DNA of 64,000 nucleotides, taken from assembly GCF_007828955.1 (NCBI RefSeq), contig NZ_VIVR01000001.1:1984001-2048000 (forward strand). Direction: 5' to 3'. A model generated the notes under the pieces. It saw nothing but the letters and a program-made list of their open reading frames with translations, was not told the origin of the DNA and searched no databases. Position 1 is the stretch's first letter, and every line of letters begins with the position of its first letter. A program made the translations under genes and the position numbers. The stretch is from Kitasatospora atroaurantiaca. Its GTDB lineage: Bacteria > Actinomycetota > Actinomycetes > Streptomycetales > Streptomycetaceae. Of this stretch, positions 42,168-53,279 are shown piece by piece.

Positions 42168-44060
42168 TCAGGCGGTGGGCGCGGTCCACTTCTGGTTGGC
42201 ACCGCCGGTGCACGTCCAGATCTGGGTCGGCGTCCCGTTGGCGGAGTTGTTCCCGGTGACGTCCAGGCACCGGCCGGCCGCCGGGTTCACCAGATCGTGC
42301 GAGCTCGCGCTGTAGGACCACTGCTGGGCACCCGTCCCGTTGCAGTCGTAGAGCTGCACCTTGGTGCCGTCGGCGGTACCGGCGGCCGCGACGTCGAGGC
42401 ACTTGCCGAGCGCGCGCACCGTGCCGTCGGTGCCCAGCGTCCAGTTCTGGGCGCCGGTGCCGTTGCAGTCGTAGAGCTGGACGGCGGTGCCGTTGGCGCT
42501 GTTCGCACCCGCCACGTCAAGGCACTTGCCCGCGAGCCCGGTGATCCGGCCCGTGGCGCCCGAACCCTGGCCACCGCTCCAGGTGAAGGTCGCCGAGGTC
42601 TTCGGCGGCAGGCTGTAACCGAAGTTCTGGCCGCCCCAGTTGACCCGGACGGTCTGCGCGCTGCCGGTGTCGTTGTAGGCGATCAGCGCCTTCGAACCGT
42701 CCGGGTTACGCCAGGCGACGTTCGGCACCGAAGAGTTGGCCGTGGAGTCGATCCGGTACGCACCCGGCCGCACGAACTTGGTGAGGTGGCCCATCGTGTA
42801 GTACTCGACGGTGAAGTCCACCTGGCCCGAGCGACTGTCCCCGTTGTGCACCGTGACCAGACCGGTGCAGGTGCCGCAACCGCCGTAGTGCGGGCCCATG
42901 TTCTGGTCCACCGCGAGGCTCCACTTGGTCACCGACTTACCCCAGTTCCGGGTGTAGTCGATGATGTTGCGCATGTCCTCCTGCTGCTGGTTGCCGATCC
43001 AGGTGCCGCCGGAGTGCTCGGTGTCGAAGGCGTCCAGGCCCGGGTACTGGTTGTGCACGGTGGTCTGCGCCGAGACGTCGCCGCCGTAGCCGTGCCAGGC
43101 CACACCGCCGAAGTTGGGGTGGTCGCGGATGGCCGGGTCGTCCACCACGGGAGCGGCGTAGCCGGCGTACTGGTCCCAGTTCCAGTCCAGCGCGAGCACC
43201 TTGGTGGATAGGCCGGCACCGGCGAGGGCCGGCAGCAGGTTGTTCTTGGTGAAGTACGCCAGCCCGGAGCCGTTCCAGCTCATCGAGGGGTACCCGGCGC
43301 AACAGGTCGGCTCGTTCTGCACGGTCACGTAGTTCACCGGTACGCCCTGCGCCTGGTATGCCTGAAGGTACTTCACGAAGTACTGCGCGTACGCGCCGTA
43401 GTCCTCCGCCTTCAGCCAGCCGCCGTTGAGGCTGCCGCTGTCCTTCATCCAGGCGGGTGCCGTCCAGGGGCTGGCCATCGTGGTCAGGCCGGGGTTGAGC
43501 TGCCTGGCCTGCCGGGTGAGCGGCAGGACGTCCGCGAGGTCGTGCGCCATCGAGAAGGCGGCCTGGCCCGGGTCGGTCTGGCCGGCGGGCAGGTCGTCGT
43601 ACGTGTAGCCGTAGCGCGCCAGGTCGGAGGAGCCCATCGGGTTACGGACGAAGGAGAGGCCGATGCCGTCGGTCGGCGAGAACAGCTTGCTCATGGTCGC
43701 GTCCCGGGTGGCCGCCGACAGGGCGCCGCTGCTGTTCAGCAGCCAGGCGGCGGTGTCGGTGAAGGAGGCGCCGCCGCCGGTGAACTGCTGGTAGCGGGTG
43801 TTCTCGTCCACGGTGATCTGCTGGCCGCTGCCGCCCGTACCGGCGGTGAACGCGACGGACGCCTGCTGCTGCAGACCACGCGTCACATGGCGTCCGCCGG
43901 CGTCGTCGGTGGTGGTGAGCCAGACGGCCACCGGTTCGCCGGCCGCGTGGGCGGCGGGCGCGGCGGCCAGCAGGCCGGTGGCGGCGAGCGTGCCGGAGAG
44001 CAGGGCTGCGGCGAACCGTCGAAGGGGCGGGCGACTCTGGGCAGGTGGGGGCCAGGACAT
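42168..44060 (-). CDS. secreted GH30 glycoside hydrolase with ricin-type beta-trefoil lectin domain
   Basis: 630 residues. Signal peptide to about residue 40 (AAPAAHAA). GH30 catalytic barrel with beta-side domain: GFGGS-like YQQFTGGGASFTDTAAWLL, the acid/base in VTVQNEPT (Glu250) and the nucleophile in FDTEHSGG (Glu348). From about residue 500 a CBM13/ricin domain with three repeats (KCLDVAGANSANGTAVQLYD, QNWTL, KCLDV). Members act on beta-1,6-glucans, glucosylceramides or xylans; the substrate here is not fixed. Divergent from the GH18/alginate-lyase pair. Confidence 0.9.
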   Translation of the reverse strand: MSWPPPAQSRPPLRRFAAALLSGTLAATGLLAAAPAAHAAGEPVAVWLTTTDDAGGRHVTRGLQQQASVAFTAGTGGSGQQITVDENTRYQQFTGGGASFTDTAAWLLNSSGALSAATRDATMSKLFSPTDGIGLSFVRNPMGSSDLARYGYTYDDLPAGQTDPGQAAFSMAHDLADVLPLTRQARQLNPGLTTMASPWTAPAWMKDSGSLNGGWLKAEDYGAYAQYFVKYLQAYQAQGVPVNYVTVQNEPTCCAGYPSMSWNGSGLAYFTKNNLLPALAGAGLSTKVLALDWNWDQYAGYAAPVVDDPAIRDHPNFGGVAWHGYGGDVSAQTTVHNQYPGLDAFDTEHSGGTWIGNQQQEDMRNIIDYTRNWGKSVTKWSLAVDQNMGPHYGGCGTCTGLVTVHNGDSRSGQVDFTVEYYTMGHLTKFVRPGAYRIDSTANSSVPNVAWRNPDGSKALIAYNDTGSAQTVRVNWGGQNFGYSLPPKTSATFTWSGGQGSGATGRITGLAGKCLDVAGANSANGTAVQLYDCNGTGAQNWTLGTDGTVRALGKCLDVAAAGTADGTKVQLYDCNGTGAQQWSYSASSHDLVNPAAGRCLDVTGNNSANGTPTQIWTCTGGANQKWTAPTA

Positions 44061-44374
44061 GGCGGCTCCGCCTTTCGGATCTGCCTCGGGTGGGGGATGC
44101 GCGCGAAACAGGCGGCGCTGAAAGGCCGTTGGTCTGCGGCGCGGTGAGATTCAACTCCCGGAAGAGAGTTCCGTCAAGGCTTGAAGAAAGTCACGGCATC
44201 ATCAACTCATGAAGGCGCAGGCCTATGGGTCGCCAAGACAGATTTCGGAAGTTGACGGAATGACAGGCTCGAAAGGTTTAGACCAAACGCTTGACTCCTC
44301 GTCGACAACTCCGGTTGACTCCGTTGCCGAGCGGGCCCTCTCACCCCCACGCCGGTTCCTTCAGGAGGACACCC
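44061..44374. other. divergent promoter region, GH30 / GH18 gene cluster
   Basis: 314 nt. Holds both promoters, a dre-like box at 44274-44286 and the AGGAGG for the GH18 gene (44363-44368). A short frame here (from 44291) is only an upstream extension of the GH18 frame, rejected because the strong ribosome-binding site serves the ATG at 44375. Confidence 0.5.
44274..44286 (+). promoter_or_regulatory. dre-like (DasR) box upstream of GH18 gene
   Basis: AGGTTTAGACCAA shares the GGTNTAGACCA core with the DasR consensus TGGTCTAGACCA. It is about 90 bp before the GH18 start, and it is weaker than the copy at 23592. GH18 identity of the downstream gene makes chitin/GlcNAc control plausible. Confidence 0.5.
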
Positions 44375-45781
44375 ATGCCCCGCCTCCCCCACGCGGCGGC
44401 CCTCGCCGCATCCCTGGCCCTCGCCTCGGGCGCACTGCTCGCCACAGCCCCACAGGCCTCCGCCGCCGCCAACCCCGGCCCCGGCTTCCCCGCCCACTAC
44501 GCCGCGCCCTACGTCGAGACCTGGAACTCCCCCTCGGCCATGGCCGACGCGCGCGCCGCCACCGGGCTGAAGTACTTCACCCTCGCCTTCGTCATCGCCG
44601 ACGGCAGCTGCAACGCCACCTTCAACGGCAACACACCGATCTCGGACGCTGGTTGGCAGTCGGCCGTCAACAGCCTGCGCAGCGCAGGCGGCGACGTGAT
44701 CGCCTCCTTCGGCGGCGCCGCGGGCACCGAACTCGCCCAGGCCTGCGGCTCGGTGAGCACCCTCAAGGCCCAGTACAAGCGAGTGGTCGACACCCTCAAC
44801 CTCACCAGCATCGACCTGGACATCGAGGGCGGTGCCCTGAACGACACCGCCGCCAACGACCGCCGCAACCAGGCGCTGGCCTCGCTCCAGCAGGACTACG
44901 CGGCGGCCGGCCGCAGCCTCGCCGTCCACTACACCCTGCCGGTCAACCCCACCGGCCTGGAGTCCAACTCCCTGAGCCTGCTGAACAACGCCAAGAGCCG
45001 CGGGCTGGACGTCGGGGCCGTCAACATCATGACGATGGACTACGGCCCGAACCTCGACATGGGCCAGGCCGCGATCGACGCCGCCAACGCCCTGCACACC
45101 CAGCTCGGCCAGATCTGGACGGGCCGGACCTCCCAGCAGCTCTGGGCGATGGAGGGCAACACCCCGATGATCGGGGTCAACGACTCCACCAACGAGGTCT
45201 TCACCACCGCCAACGCCACCACCCTGACCAACTTCGCGGCGAGCAAGGGCATCCAACTGCTCGCGTTCTGGGCACTGGGCCGCGACAAGGCGTGTGCGAG
45301 CAACGGCACCCTCTCCAGCAGCTGCAGCGGCACCTCGCAGAGCCCGTACCAGTTCTCCCGCACCTTCAACACCCTCACCGGCGGCTCCTCCGGACGCCCG
45401 ACCGGCCGGATCACCGGTTACGGCGGCAAGTGCGTCGACGTCGCGGCCGCCGGCACCGCCAACGGCACGGCGATCCAGCTGTACGACTGCAACGGCACGG
45501 CTGCCCAGAACTGGACGGTGGCGGCGGACGGTTCGCTGCAGGCGCTCGGCAAGTGCCTGGATGTCACCAGCGCGGGCACCGCCAACGGCACCCCGACCCA
45601 GCTCTGGGACTGCAACGGCACCGGCGCCCAGAAGTGGCAGCCCGGCAGCGGCGGCACCCTGGTCAACCCGGCATCCGGCCGCTGCCTCGACGCCACCGGG
45701 CCCAGCTCGGCCAACGGCACCCGGCTGCAGATCTGGGACTGCGCGGGAAGCCCCAACCAACAGTGGGCCCTGCCCTCCTGA
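44375..45781 (+). CDS. secreted GH18 chitinase with C-terminal ricin-type lectin domain
   Basis: 468 residues; ATG with AGGAGG 6 nt upstream. Signal peptide to about residue 31 (ATAPQASA). GH18 active-site motif in LTSIDLDIEGG (Asp147, Asp149, catalytic Glu151), IASFGGAAG as the SxGG segment and the conserved MTMDYG. A linker then leads to a three-lobed beta-trefoil (about 347-468: GKCVDVAAAGTANGTAIQLY, QNWTV, KCLDV, QKWQ). Its compact catalytic domain is of the bacterial ChiC/endochitinase-like type that lacks the alpha/beta insertion. Confidence 0.9.
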   Translation: MPRLPHAAALAASLALASGALLATAPQASAAANPGPGFPAHYAAPYVETWNSPSAMADARAATGLKYFTLAFVIADGSCNATFNGNTPISDAGWQSAVNSLRSAGGDVIASFGGAAGTELAQACGSVSTLKAQYKRVVDTLNLTSIDLDIEGGALNDTAANDRRNQALASLQQDYAAAGRSLAVHYTLPVNPTGLESNSLSLLNNAKSRGLDVGAVNIMTMDYGPNLDMGQAAIDAANALHTQLGQIWTGRTSQQLWAMEGNTPMIGVNDSTNEVFTTANATTLTNFAASKGIQLLAFWALGRDKACASNGTLSSSCSGTSQSPYQFSRTFNTLTGGSSGRPTGRITGYGGKCVDVAAAGTANGTAIQLYDCNGTAAQNWTVAADGSLQALGKCLDVTSAGTANGTPTQLWDCNGTGAQKWQPGSGGTLVNPASGRCLDATGPSSANGTRLQIWDCAGSPNQQWALPS

Positions 45782-45800
45782 CCACGAGCGGAAGGATCCC

Positions 45801-46994
45801 ATGAACCGCCGCACCTGGCGCCTGCCGGCCCTGACCGGACTCCTCGCCCTCCTCACCTCCGGCCTCACGGCCGTGCCCACCGCCCAGGCCGCTCTGACCG
45901 CACCGACCGCCTTCACCCATCCGGGAGTCCTGGTCAGCCGCGCCCAACTCGACTTGGTCCGGGCAAAGGTCCAGGCCGGGGCGCAGCCCTGGAAGGCTGC
46001 CTACGACCAGATGCACGCGAGCAAGTACGCCTCGCTCAGCCGAACGCCCAAGCCACGGGCGGTGGTCGAGTGCGGCTCGTACTCCAACCCCAACTACGGC
46101 TGCACCGACGAGCGTGAGGACGCACTGGCCGCGTACACCTTGGCACTGGAGTGGTACGTCACCCGGGACAGCCGCTACGCCGCCAAGGCGATCCAGATCA
46201 TGGACGCCTGGTCCGCCACCATCACCGACCACACCAACAGCAACGGCCCGTTGCAGACCGCCTGGTCGGCCTCCAGCTGGCCGCGCGCCGCCGAGATCAT
46301 CCGCTACACCTACACCGGCTGGCCCAGCGACAAGGTCAACCGCTTCGGCACGATGCTGCGCAACGTCTACCTCCCGAAGGTGGTCAACGGCTCCAACAGC
46401 AACGGCAACTGGGAGCTGAGCATGACCGAGGCCACCATCGGCATCGCGGTCTTCCTCGACGACCGTACGGTCTACGACAAGGCGGTGACCAAGTTCCGCG
46501 GCCGGGTGCCCGCGTACATCTACCTCGCCTCGGACGGCGCCCTGCCGAGGACCGCGCCCGGCAGCGGGCTCGACACCCGCGCCGAGATCGTCAACTACTG
46601 GCAGGGCCAGAGCACTTTCGTCGACGGCCTCACCCAGGAGACCTGCCGGGACTTCACCCACACCGGCTACGGCCTCTCGGCGATCTCGCACGTGGCGGAG
46701 ACCAGCCGGATCCAGGGCCAGGACCTCTACCCGGAGGTCGCCGACCGGCTGCGTCACGCACTGGGCCTCCAGGCCACGTACGAGCTGGGCGCGGCCGTCC
46801 CGTCCTGGCTCTGCGGCGGAGCGCTGCACAAGGGTCTCGGCCCGGTCACCGAGGTGGGCTTCAACGCCCTTCACCACCGCCTCGGTTACGGCATGGACAA
46901 CACCCAGAGGCTGACCGAACAGCAACGCCCGGCTGGCGCCAACAACCTCTTCACCGCCTGGGAGACCCTCACCCACGCGGACAACCCGAATTGA
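45801..46994 (+). CDS. secreted alginate-lyase-family (alpha/alpha toroid) protein
   Basis: 397 residues, ATG with GGAAGG upstream, 19 nt after the GH18 stop, so probably co-transcribed. Signal peptide to about residue 30 (VPTAQA). The alginate_lyase (PL5-like) pattern is seen in FTHPGVLVSRAQLDLVRAKV, WKAAYDQM, ALAAYTLALEWYVTRD, NGNWELSMTEATIGIAVFLD and DGLTQETCRDFTHTGYGLSA, where Asn/His/Tyr residues form the lyase active site. It may cleave uronic-acid polysaccharides; given its partners, fungal or plant wall glycans are likely targets. Confidence 0.83.
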   Translation: MNRRTWRLPALTGLLALLTSGLTAVPTAQAALTAPTAFTHPGVLVSRAQLDLVRAKVQAGAQPWKAAYDQMHASKYASLSRTPKPRAVVECGSYSNPNYGCTDEREDALAAYTLALEWYVTRDSRYAAKAIQIMDAWSATITDHTNSNGPLQTAWSASSWPRAAEIIRYTYTGWPSDKVNRFGTMLRNVYLPKVVNGSNSNGNWELSMTEATIGIAVFLDDRTVYDKAVTKFRGRVPAYIYLASDGALPRTAPGSGLDTRAEIVNYWQGQSTFVDGLTQETCRDFTHTGYGLSAISHVAETSRIQGQDLYPEVADRLRHALGLQATYELGAAVPSWLCGGALHKGLGPVTEVGFNALHHRLGYGMDNTQRLTEQQRPAGANNLFTAWETLTHADNPN

Positions 46995-47031
46995 GTGGTC
47001 CCCCGGCCCGGCGACTGGAAGGATCAGGCGG

Positions 47032-47295
47032 ATGGAACTGCGTATCGCACTCGAGGACTGGGCCGACGTCGACGTCGCCCAGCTCGCGCTCGGCCAGGCG
47101 CTCGGGATCTTCCCGAAGGACGCGGGCGTCCGGGAGTTCAAGTACGTGTTCTGGTCGGCCAACCCACTCGGGGACGCGCTCTACGCCCAACTGCTGAAGC
47201 TGGTCGACGGCAAGGTCCTCGAGCGCCGGGACGAGCCGGACATCCAGTTCCGCTGGATCCTCACGGATCCGCACCTGGCCGCCTCCGTGGACTGA
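47032..47295 (+). CDS. hypothetical small protein (87 aa)
   Basis: 87 residues, soluble, no signal or membrane segment; GGAAGGA upstream of ATG. Sequence features: ELRIALEDWADVDVAQLALG start, FKYVFWSANPLGDALYAQLL and a final DIQFRWILTDPHL. It looks like a small alpha/beta domain conserved in streptomycetes, but I do not recognise a family. It sits between the alginate-lyase-like gene and a strong terminator. Confidence 0.6.
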   Translation: MELRIALEDWADVDVAQLALGQALGIFPKDAGVREFKYVFWSANPLGDALYAQLLKLVDGKVLERRDEPDIQFRWILTDPHLAASVD

Positions 47296-47308
47296 CCCCC
47301 TGACGGAC

Positions 47309-47345
47309 TGTGGCCCGGTAGCGCCTGAAGCGCTACCGGGCCACA
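47309..47345. terminator. perfect 16-bp bidirectional terminator
   Basis: Arms 47309-47324 and 47330-47345, loop CTGAA. It separates the convergent plus-strand gene (ends 47295) and glyoxylate carboligase (ends 47362). Confidence 0.88.
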
Positions 47346-47361
47346 GCCGGCGCTCGGCCGA

Positions 47362-49149
<1,788 letters not shown>

Positions 49150-49660
49150 CGGGGTACTCCTGCGTCGGCCCGTGATGGTCGGGGGCTTCGTCCGCCCGAG
49201 GATTCGCCGTATGCGAGCGATTCCACGATGCGGAAGAATAGTTTTGGTATGCGAAAGCAAAGTAAGCCGACGCCCGCGCACCCGTCAAGAGGGATCCGGA
49301 CCGGTGGGGGTGGAGCGGCAGCCCGCGCCGGACCGAGGACCGGGGTGCGGGAAGTACGGCCGTTGTGCTCCGTGAACGAAGAGCAGATTTCGGGCCGTGA
49401 ATTCTCGACCAACTCTGGCGATCCGGGGCTGCGGCCACTACCGGACGATCCTTCAAGGAATCGCGCGACGGACCGGGGCAAATTCGACGGAACCGCTGTT
49501 CACGCCCGTCCCCCGCCAACCTCCCAGGTCGGAGGCCCCGGGCGGGCGGGGGTCGTACGCCTCCGGACGCGGGAGTCCGAGCGTTCGTGGTGGAATTCCG
49601 GAAAGGGTCCCGGATCAGCGGAAACCGCGGGCCGCGAATACCTGACGCGCCGTTACCGGA
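49150..49660. promoter_or_regulatory. gcl upstream region with inverted repeat
   Basis: 511 nt without a convincing gene. Just upstream of gcl the DNA turns AT-rich (49230-49265). ttcc-acgatgc-ggaa (49221-49235) is a 15-bp interrupted palindrome about 75 bp before the start, of the size IclR-type AllR regulators use for gcl genes. The rest (49270-49650) shows nothing I can assign. Confidence 0.45.
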
Positions 49661-50869
49661 TCAGCTCTCCGGCAGGCCGAGGCGATGGCCGAGCGTGCGG
49701 GCGATGTCGAGGGTGAGGCGCTGCCACGGGTCCCTCGGGTCGCGTCCGGTGAGCTCGCGGACCCGCCGCAGCCGGTAGCGCATGGACTGCGGGTGCAGAT
49801 GCAGGCTCCGGGCGCCGGCGCTGGCGGTGCCGGCGTCGAGGTAGGCGGCGAGAGCGTCGAGGAGGTGTCGCCGGGCCGGGTCCGCGAGCGGGCCCAGGAC
49901 GATGCGGGCGATCCGGTCGGGGGTGAGGGTGGCGCGACCGGCGAGCAGGCCGAGGACGTGCGCGTCCGCATCGGTGAGCACGCGGTCCGGGTGGTGGGCG
50001 TGGGCGGGCGCGGTGTCCAGGGCGTCGGTCGCGAGGCGGTGGGCCGCGGCGATGCGGTCGAGGCTCTCGCCGGTGATGGCACAGCCCCGCAGGGCCCGGG
50101 CACGGAGGGCCGCCGGGGCCAGGTCGGCGGCGGCCGCGGGCAGCAGCAGGACGAGGCGCGGCCCCCGGACGGTGGCGAGGGCCGTCGCGCCACCGTCGGT
50201 ACGGGCGGGCGCCAGGGCCTCGAGCAGCTCGGCTGCGGAGAGCTCCGGCGCCGACTCCTGCGTACTCGGTTCGGCGACCAACAGGCAGTAAGGGTCGGGG
50301 AGTTGGATGCCGAGCCGGCCGGAACGGTCGGCGAGCGCCGCCGCCGAGGCCTGCCGCCCGGCGATCAGGTCGTCCAGCAGGCTCTGCAAGGCCCTGGCCC
50401 GGTCCCCGGTCAGGCTCTCGCTGGCGGCCGCATAGGCGGTGGTCATCACCTCGGAGATGGTGTCGAGGGTGGTCAGCAGCACCCGGGTCAGCGCGAAGAT
50501 GTCGGCGCCGTCGAGCTGCCGCCCGGCCCCCTGCCTGCCCCGGCACTCCTCGATCACCTCGGCGATCGCGGCGGCCGCCACCCGGTACGCGCGCAGCACA
50601 GCCTGCAGCGGGCGGCCGTCGGCGGCGCGGGCGGCGGCGATGCCGCGCAGCCGCCGCAGGTCCGCCTCGTCCAGGGCGGAGTCGGTGACCCAGAAGTCCA
50701 GGATCCGTCCGAGCGCCCAGCCGGCGATGGACCCGATCTCCGGCAGCCGGCTGTCGTCCAGCGCGGCGTACGCGGGCACCTGGGCGTGCACCGCCTCGAC
50801 CATGACCGTGACCACGCCGGGATCCCCGGCGAGTTCCTGCCGGACCCGCTCGCGTTCGCGCCTTCCCAT
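49661..50869 (-). CDS. PucR/CdaR-family transcriptional regulator
   Basis: 402 residues from the ATG at 50869. An N-terminal helical region (about 1-160) precedes a GGDEF-like degenerate middle (LGIQLPDPYCLLVAEPS) and a C-terminal HTH_30 (LLDALAAYLDAGTASAGARS, then HLHPQSMRYRLRRVRELTGR). PucR proteins often control purine-derived or glycolate metabolism. Its position between gcl (same strand) and a divergent alpha-hydroxyacid oxidase operon suggests it links glyoxylate and 2-hydroxyacid use (inference). Confidence 0.87.
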   Translation of the reverse strand: MGRRERERVRQELAGDPGVVTVMVEAVHAQVPAYAALDDSRLPEIGSIAGWALGRILDFWVTDSALDEADLRRLRGIAAARAADGRPLQAVLRAYRVAAAAIAEVIEECRGRQGAGRQLDGADIFALTRVLLTTLDTISEVMTTAYAAASESLTGDRARALQSLLDDLIAGRQASAAALADRSGRLGIQLPDPYCLLVAEPSTQESAPELSAAELLEALAPARTDGGATALATVRGPRLVLLLPAAAADLAPAALRARALRGCAITGESLDRIAAAHRLATDALDTAPAHAHHPDRVLTDADAHVLGLLAGRATLTPDRIARIVLGPLADPARRHLLDALAAYLDAGTASAGARSLHLHPQSMRYRLRRVRELTGRDPRDPWQRLTLDIARTLGHRLGLPES

Positions 50870-51034
50870 CCCGGGCCCGCCTCGCCTCCGTCGCAGGTCT
50901 CTCTCGCAGCTCTTTGTCACAGGGTGATGAATCCAGCGGTGCGATGTGCGCAGCACCGTGGACTGCGATTGTCACACTCGACAGGATGCGGGGGACAGAC
51001 GATCGGCGGCAGTACCCCGAAGGAGTGGTCTGCG

Positions 51035-52240
51035 ATGAGTACGGAACCGGCGAAGGACTGGGCGGCCAAGGACTGGGCGGCCTTCCAGTACGAGATCTAT
51101 CTGAACGGCATGACCGGCGCGGTCCCCCGGATGCCCACCGATCTGACCCGGCTGGAGGAGGCGGCCGAACGGCGGCTCGGCCCCGGGCCCGTCGGCTATG
51201 TCGCGGGCAGCGCCGGCAACGGCCGCACCGAGCGGGCCAACCGGGCCGCGCTCGACCGGTGGCAGATCGTGCCGCAGATGCTGCGCGACGTCCGGCGGCG
51301 GGACCTCTCGGTGGAGGTGCTGGGCACCCGGCTGCCGGCTCCGCTCGCGCTGGCCCCGGTCGGCGTGCTGTCGATCATGCACCCGGACGCCGAGCCAGCG
51401 GCCGCCCGGGCCGCCGCCGCGCAGGGCGTCCCCTTCATCCTCTCCTCGGCCTCCAGTACGCCGATGGAGCAGGTCGCCGCGGCGATGGGAGACGGCGAGC
51501 GGTGGTTCCAGCTGTACTGGGCCAAGGACCGCGAGGTCACAAGGAGCTTCCTGCAGCGCGCCAGGACCGCAGGATTCACCGCTCTGTTCGTCACCCTGGA
51601 CACCCCCCTGCTGGCCTGGCGGCCCCGCGACCTCGACCAGGCCTACCTCCCCTTCCTGCGCGGCGTCGGGACGGCCAACTACTTCAGCGACCCCGCGTTC
51701 CAGGCGGGGCTGGCCAAGCCGGTGCACGAGGATCTCAACGCCGCCGTCCTGCACTTCGTCCAGATGTTCGCCGACCCCGGGAAGACCTGGGAGGACCTGG
51801 CCTTCCTGCGGGAGAACTGGGACGGACCGATCGTCCTCAAGGGGATCCTGCACCCCGACGACGCGCGCCGTGCGGCCGACGCGGGCATGGACGGCGTGGT
51901 GGTCTCCAACCACGGCGGGCGTCAGGTCAACGGCTCGATCGGCGCCGCCGACGCGCTCCCGGGCGTGGTCAAGGCGGTCGGCGACCGGCTCGACGTGCTC
52001 TTCGACAGCGGCATCCGGACCGGCGACGACGTCTTCAAGGCACTCGCCCTCGGCGCCCGTACCGTCCTGCTCGGCCGCCCGTACGCGTACGGGCTGGGCC
52101 TGGACGGACAGGCCGGGGTCGAGCACGTGATCCGCTCCCTGCTTGCCGAATTCGACCTCACCCTCGCCCTGTCCGGCCACACCTCGCCGGGCCGGCTCAC
52201 CCCCGACGCCCTAGCCGCCCTCCCCCAGGAGCTCCTGTGA
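51035..52240 (+). CDS. FMN-dependent alpha-hydroxyacid oxidase, lactate 2-monooxygenase-like
   Basis: 401 residues; AAGGAG 9 nt upstream of ATG. The LldD/LMO fold is evident in LPAPLALAPVGVLSIMHPDA, ILSSASSTPMEQVA, WFQLYWAKDREVT, the active-site SNHGGRQVNGSIGAADAL (catalytic His and Arg) and FDSGIRTGDDVFKALALGA with the FMN-phosphate GRPYAYGL. Length and the long internal loop (AYLPFLRGVGTANYFSDP) fit lactate 2-monooxygenase, which gives acetate, CO2 and water; glycolate or mandelate oxidase activity is also possible. Divergent from PucR; overlaps the next gene by GTGA. Confidence 0.88.
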   Translation: MSTEPAKDWAAKDWAAFQYEIYLNGMTGAVPRMPTDLTRLEEAAERRLGPGPVGYVAGSAGNGRTERANRAALDRWQIVPQMLRDVRRRDLSVEVLGTRLPAPLALAPVGVLSIMHPDAEPAAARAAAAQGVPFILSSASSTPMEQVAAAMGDGERWFQLYWAKDREVTRSFLQRARTAGFTALFVTLDTPLLAWRPRDLDQAYLPFLRGVGTANYFSDPAFQAGLAKPVHEDLNAAVLHFVQMFADPGKTWEDLAFLRENWDGPIVLKGILHPDDARRAADAGMDGVVVSNHGGRQVNGSIGAADALPGVVKAVGDRLDVLFDSGIRTGDDVFKALALGARTVLLGRPYAYGLGLDGQAGVEHVIRSLLAEFDLTLALSGHTSPGRLTPDALAALPQELL

Positions 52241-53208
52241 CCCCGAAGAACGTCCTCGCCGTCGTCTCCCCCCACGTCGGCGGCCGTACGGTCGGCGCGG
52301 CGCTCGCCTCCCTCTTCGAGGAGCGGGCCCGGGTCACCGTCGTGGAGACCGCCGAGGAGGATCCGCAGGCTCTCCGGGAGGCCCAGGTGATCATCACCGG
52401 GCTCGGTCCGGTCACCGCCGAGCACCTCGCCGCCGCACCCGGTCTGGAACTGGTCCAGTGCGCGAGCCACGGCTTCGACTACGTCGACCTGGAGGCCGCC
52501 CGGCGGCAGGGTGTGACGGTCTGCAACATCGGCTCCAGCGGCGCCGAGAAGCAGAACGTCGCCGAGCAGACCTTCGCCCTGATGCTGGCGCTCGCCAAGC
52601 AGTTGGTCCCCGCCCACACCGCACTCACCGAGGGCGACTGGGCACTGCCCCGGCTCCAGCAGTCCATCACCGAGCTGTCCGGCAAGACCCTGGGCATCGT
52701 CGGCCTGGGCCACATCGGAGAGGAAGTCGCCCGCCGGGCCGCCGCGTTCGAGATGACCGTCCTGTACACCGGCCCCCAGGCGGCGCCGGCCGAGGTCGAG
52801 CAGCGCCTCGGCGCCCGACGGGTGGAACTCGACGAACTCCTTCGCACCAGCGACTACATCTCCCTGCACGCACCGCTCACCGAGAGCACCCGGCACCTCC
52901 TGAACGCGGAGCGCCTCGCCCTGCTCAAGCCCACCGCCTTCGTCATCAACACCGCCCGCGGCGCCCTGATCGACCAGGAGGCCCTCGCCGACGCCCTGGA
53001 GGCGGGCGTCCTCGCCGGAGCGGGCATCGACGTCTTCGACCCCGAACCGCCAACTGCGGGGCTGCGCCTGCTCCGTGCGCCGAACGTCGTGCTCTCGCCC
53101 CACGTCGCCGGGGTGACCCGGGAGACCCTGATCCGGATCGCCCTGGCCGCCGTCCAGAACGTCGCCGACCACCTGGACGGCAAGCCCCCGCGCGACGTCA
53201 TCGACTGA
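52237..53208 (+). CDS. D-isomer-specific 2-hydroxyacid dehydrogenase
   Basis: 323 residues from the GTG at 52237 in a GTGA overlap with the oxidase. NAD-binding GLGHIGEEVARRAAAF, the signature HAPLTESTRHLLNAERLALL, catalytic Arg in NTARGALID, Glu in DVFDPEPP and His in LSPHVAGVT. It interconverts a 2-oxoacid and a D-2-hydroxyacid. Coupled to an alpha-hydroxyacid oxidase, it could supply or remove that enzyme's substrate (for example glyoxylate/glycolate). Confidence 0.9.
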   Translation: MTPKNVLAVVSPHVGGRTVGAALASLFEERARVTVVETAEEDPQALREAQVIITGLGPVTAEHLAAAPGLELVQCASHGFDYVDLEAARRQGVTVCNIGSSGAEKQNVAEQTFALMLALAKQLVPAHTALTEGDWALPRLQQSITELSGKTLGIVGLGHIGEEVARRAAAFEMTVLYTGPQAAPAEVEQRLGARRVELDELLRTSDYISLHAPLTESTRHLLNAERLALLKPTAFVINTARGALIDQEALADALEAGVLAGAGIDVFDPEPPTAGLRLLRAPNVVLSPHVAGVTRETLIRIALAAVQNVADHLDGKPPRDVID

Positions 53209-53279
53209 TCCCCCGTGGCCTCGCCGCCGGGTGGGAAACGGACCGCCGTGTGCAGAACTGGTGTTGTGGAGCAGCAGTT

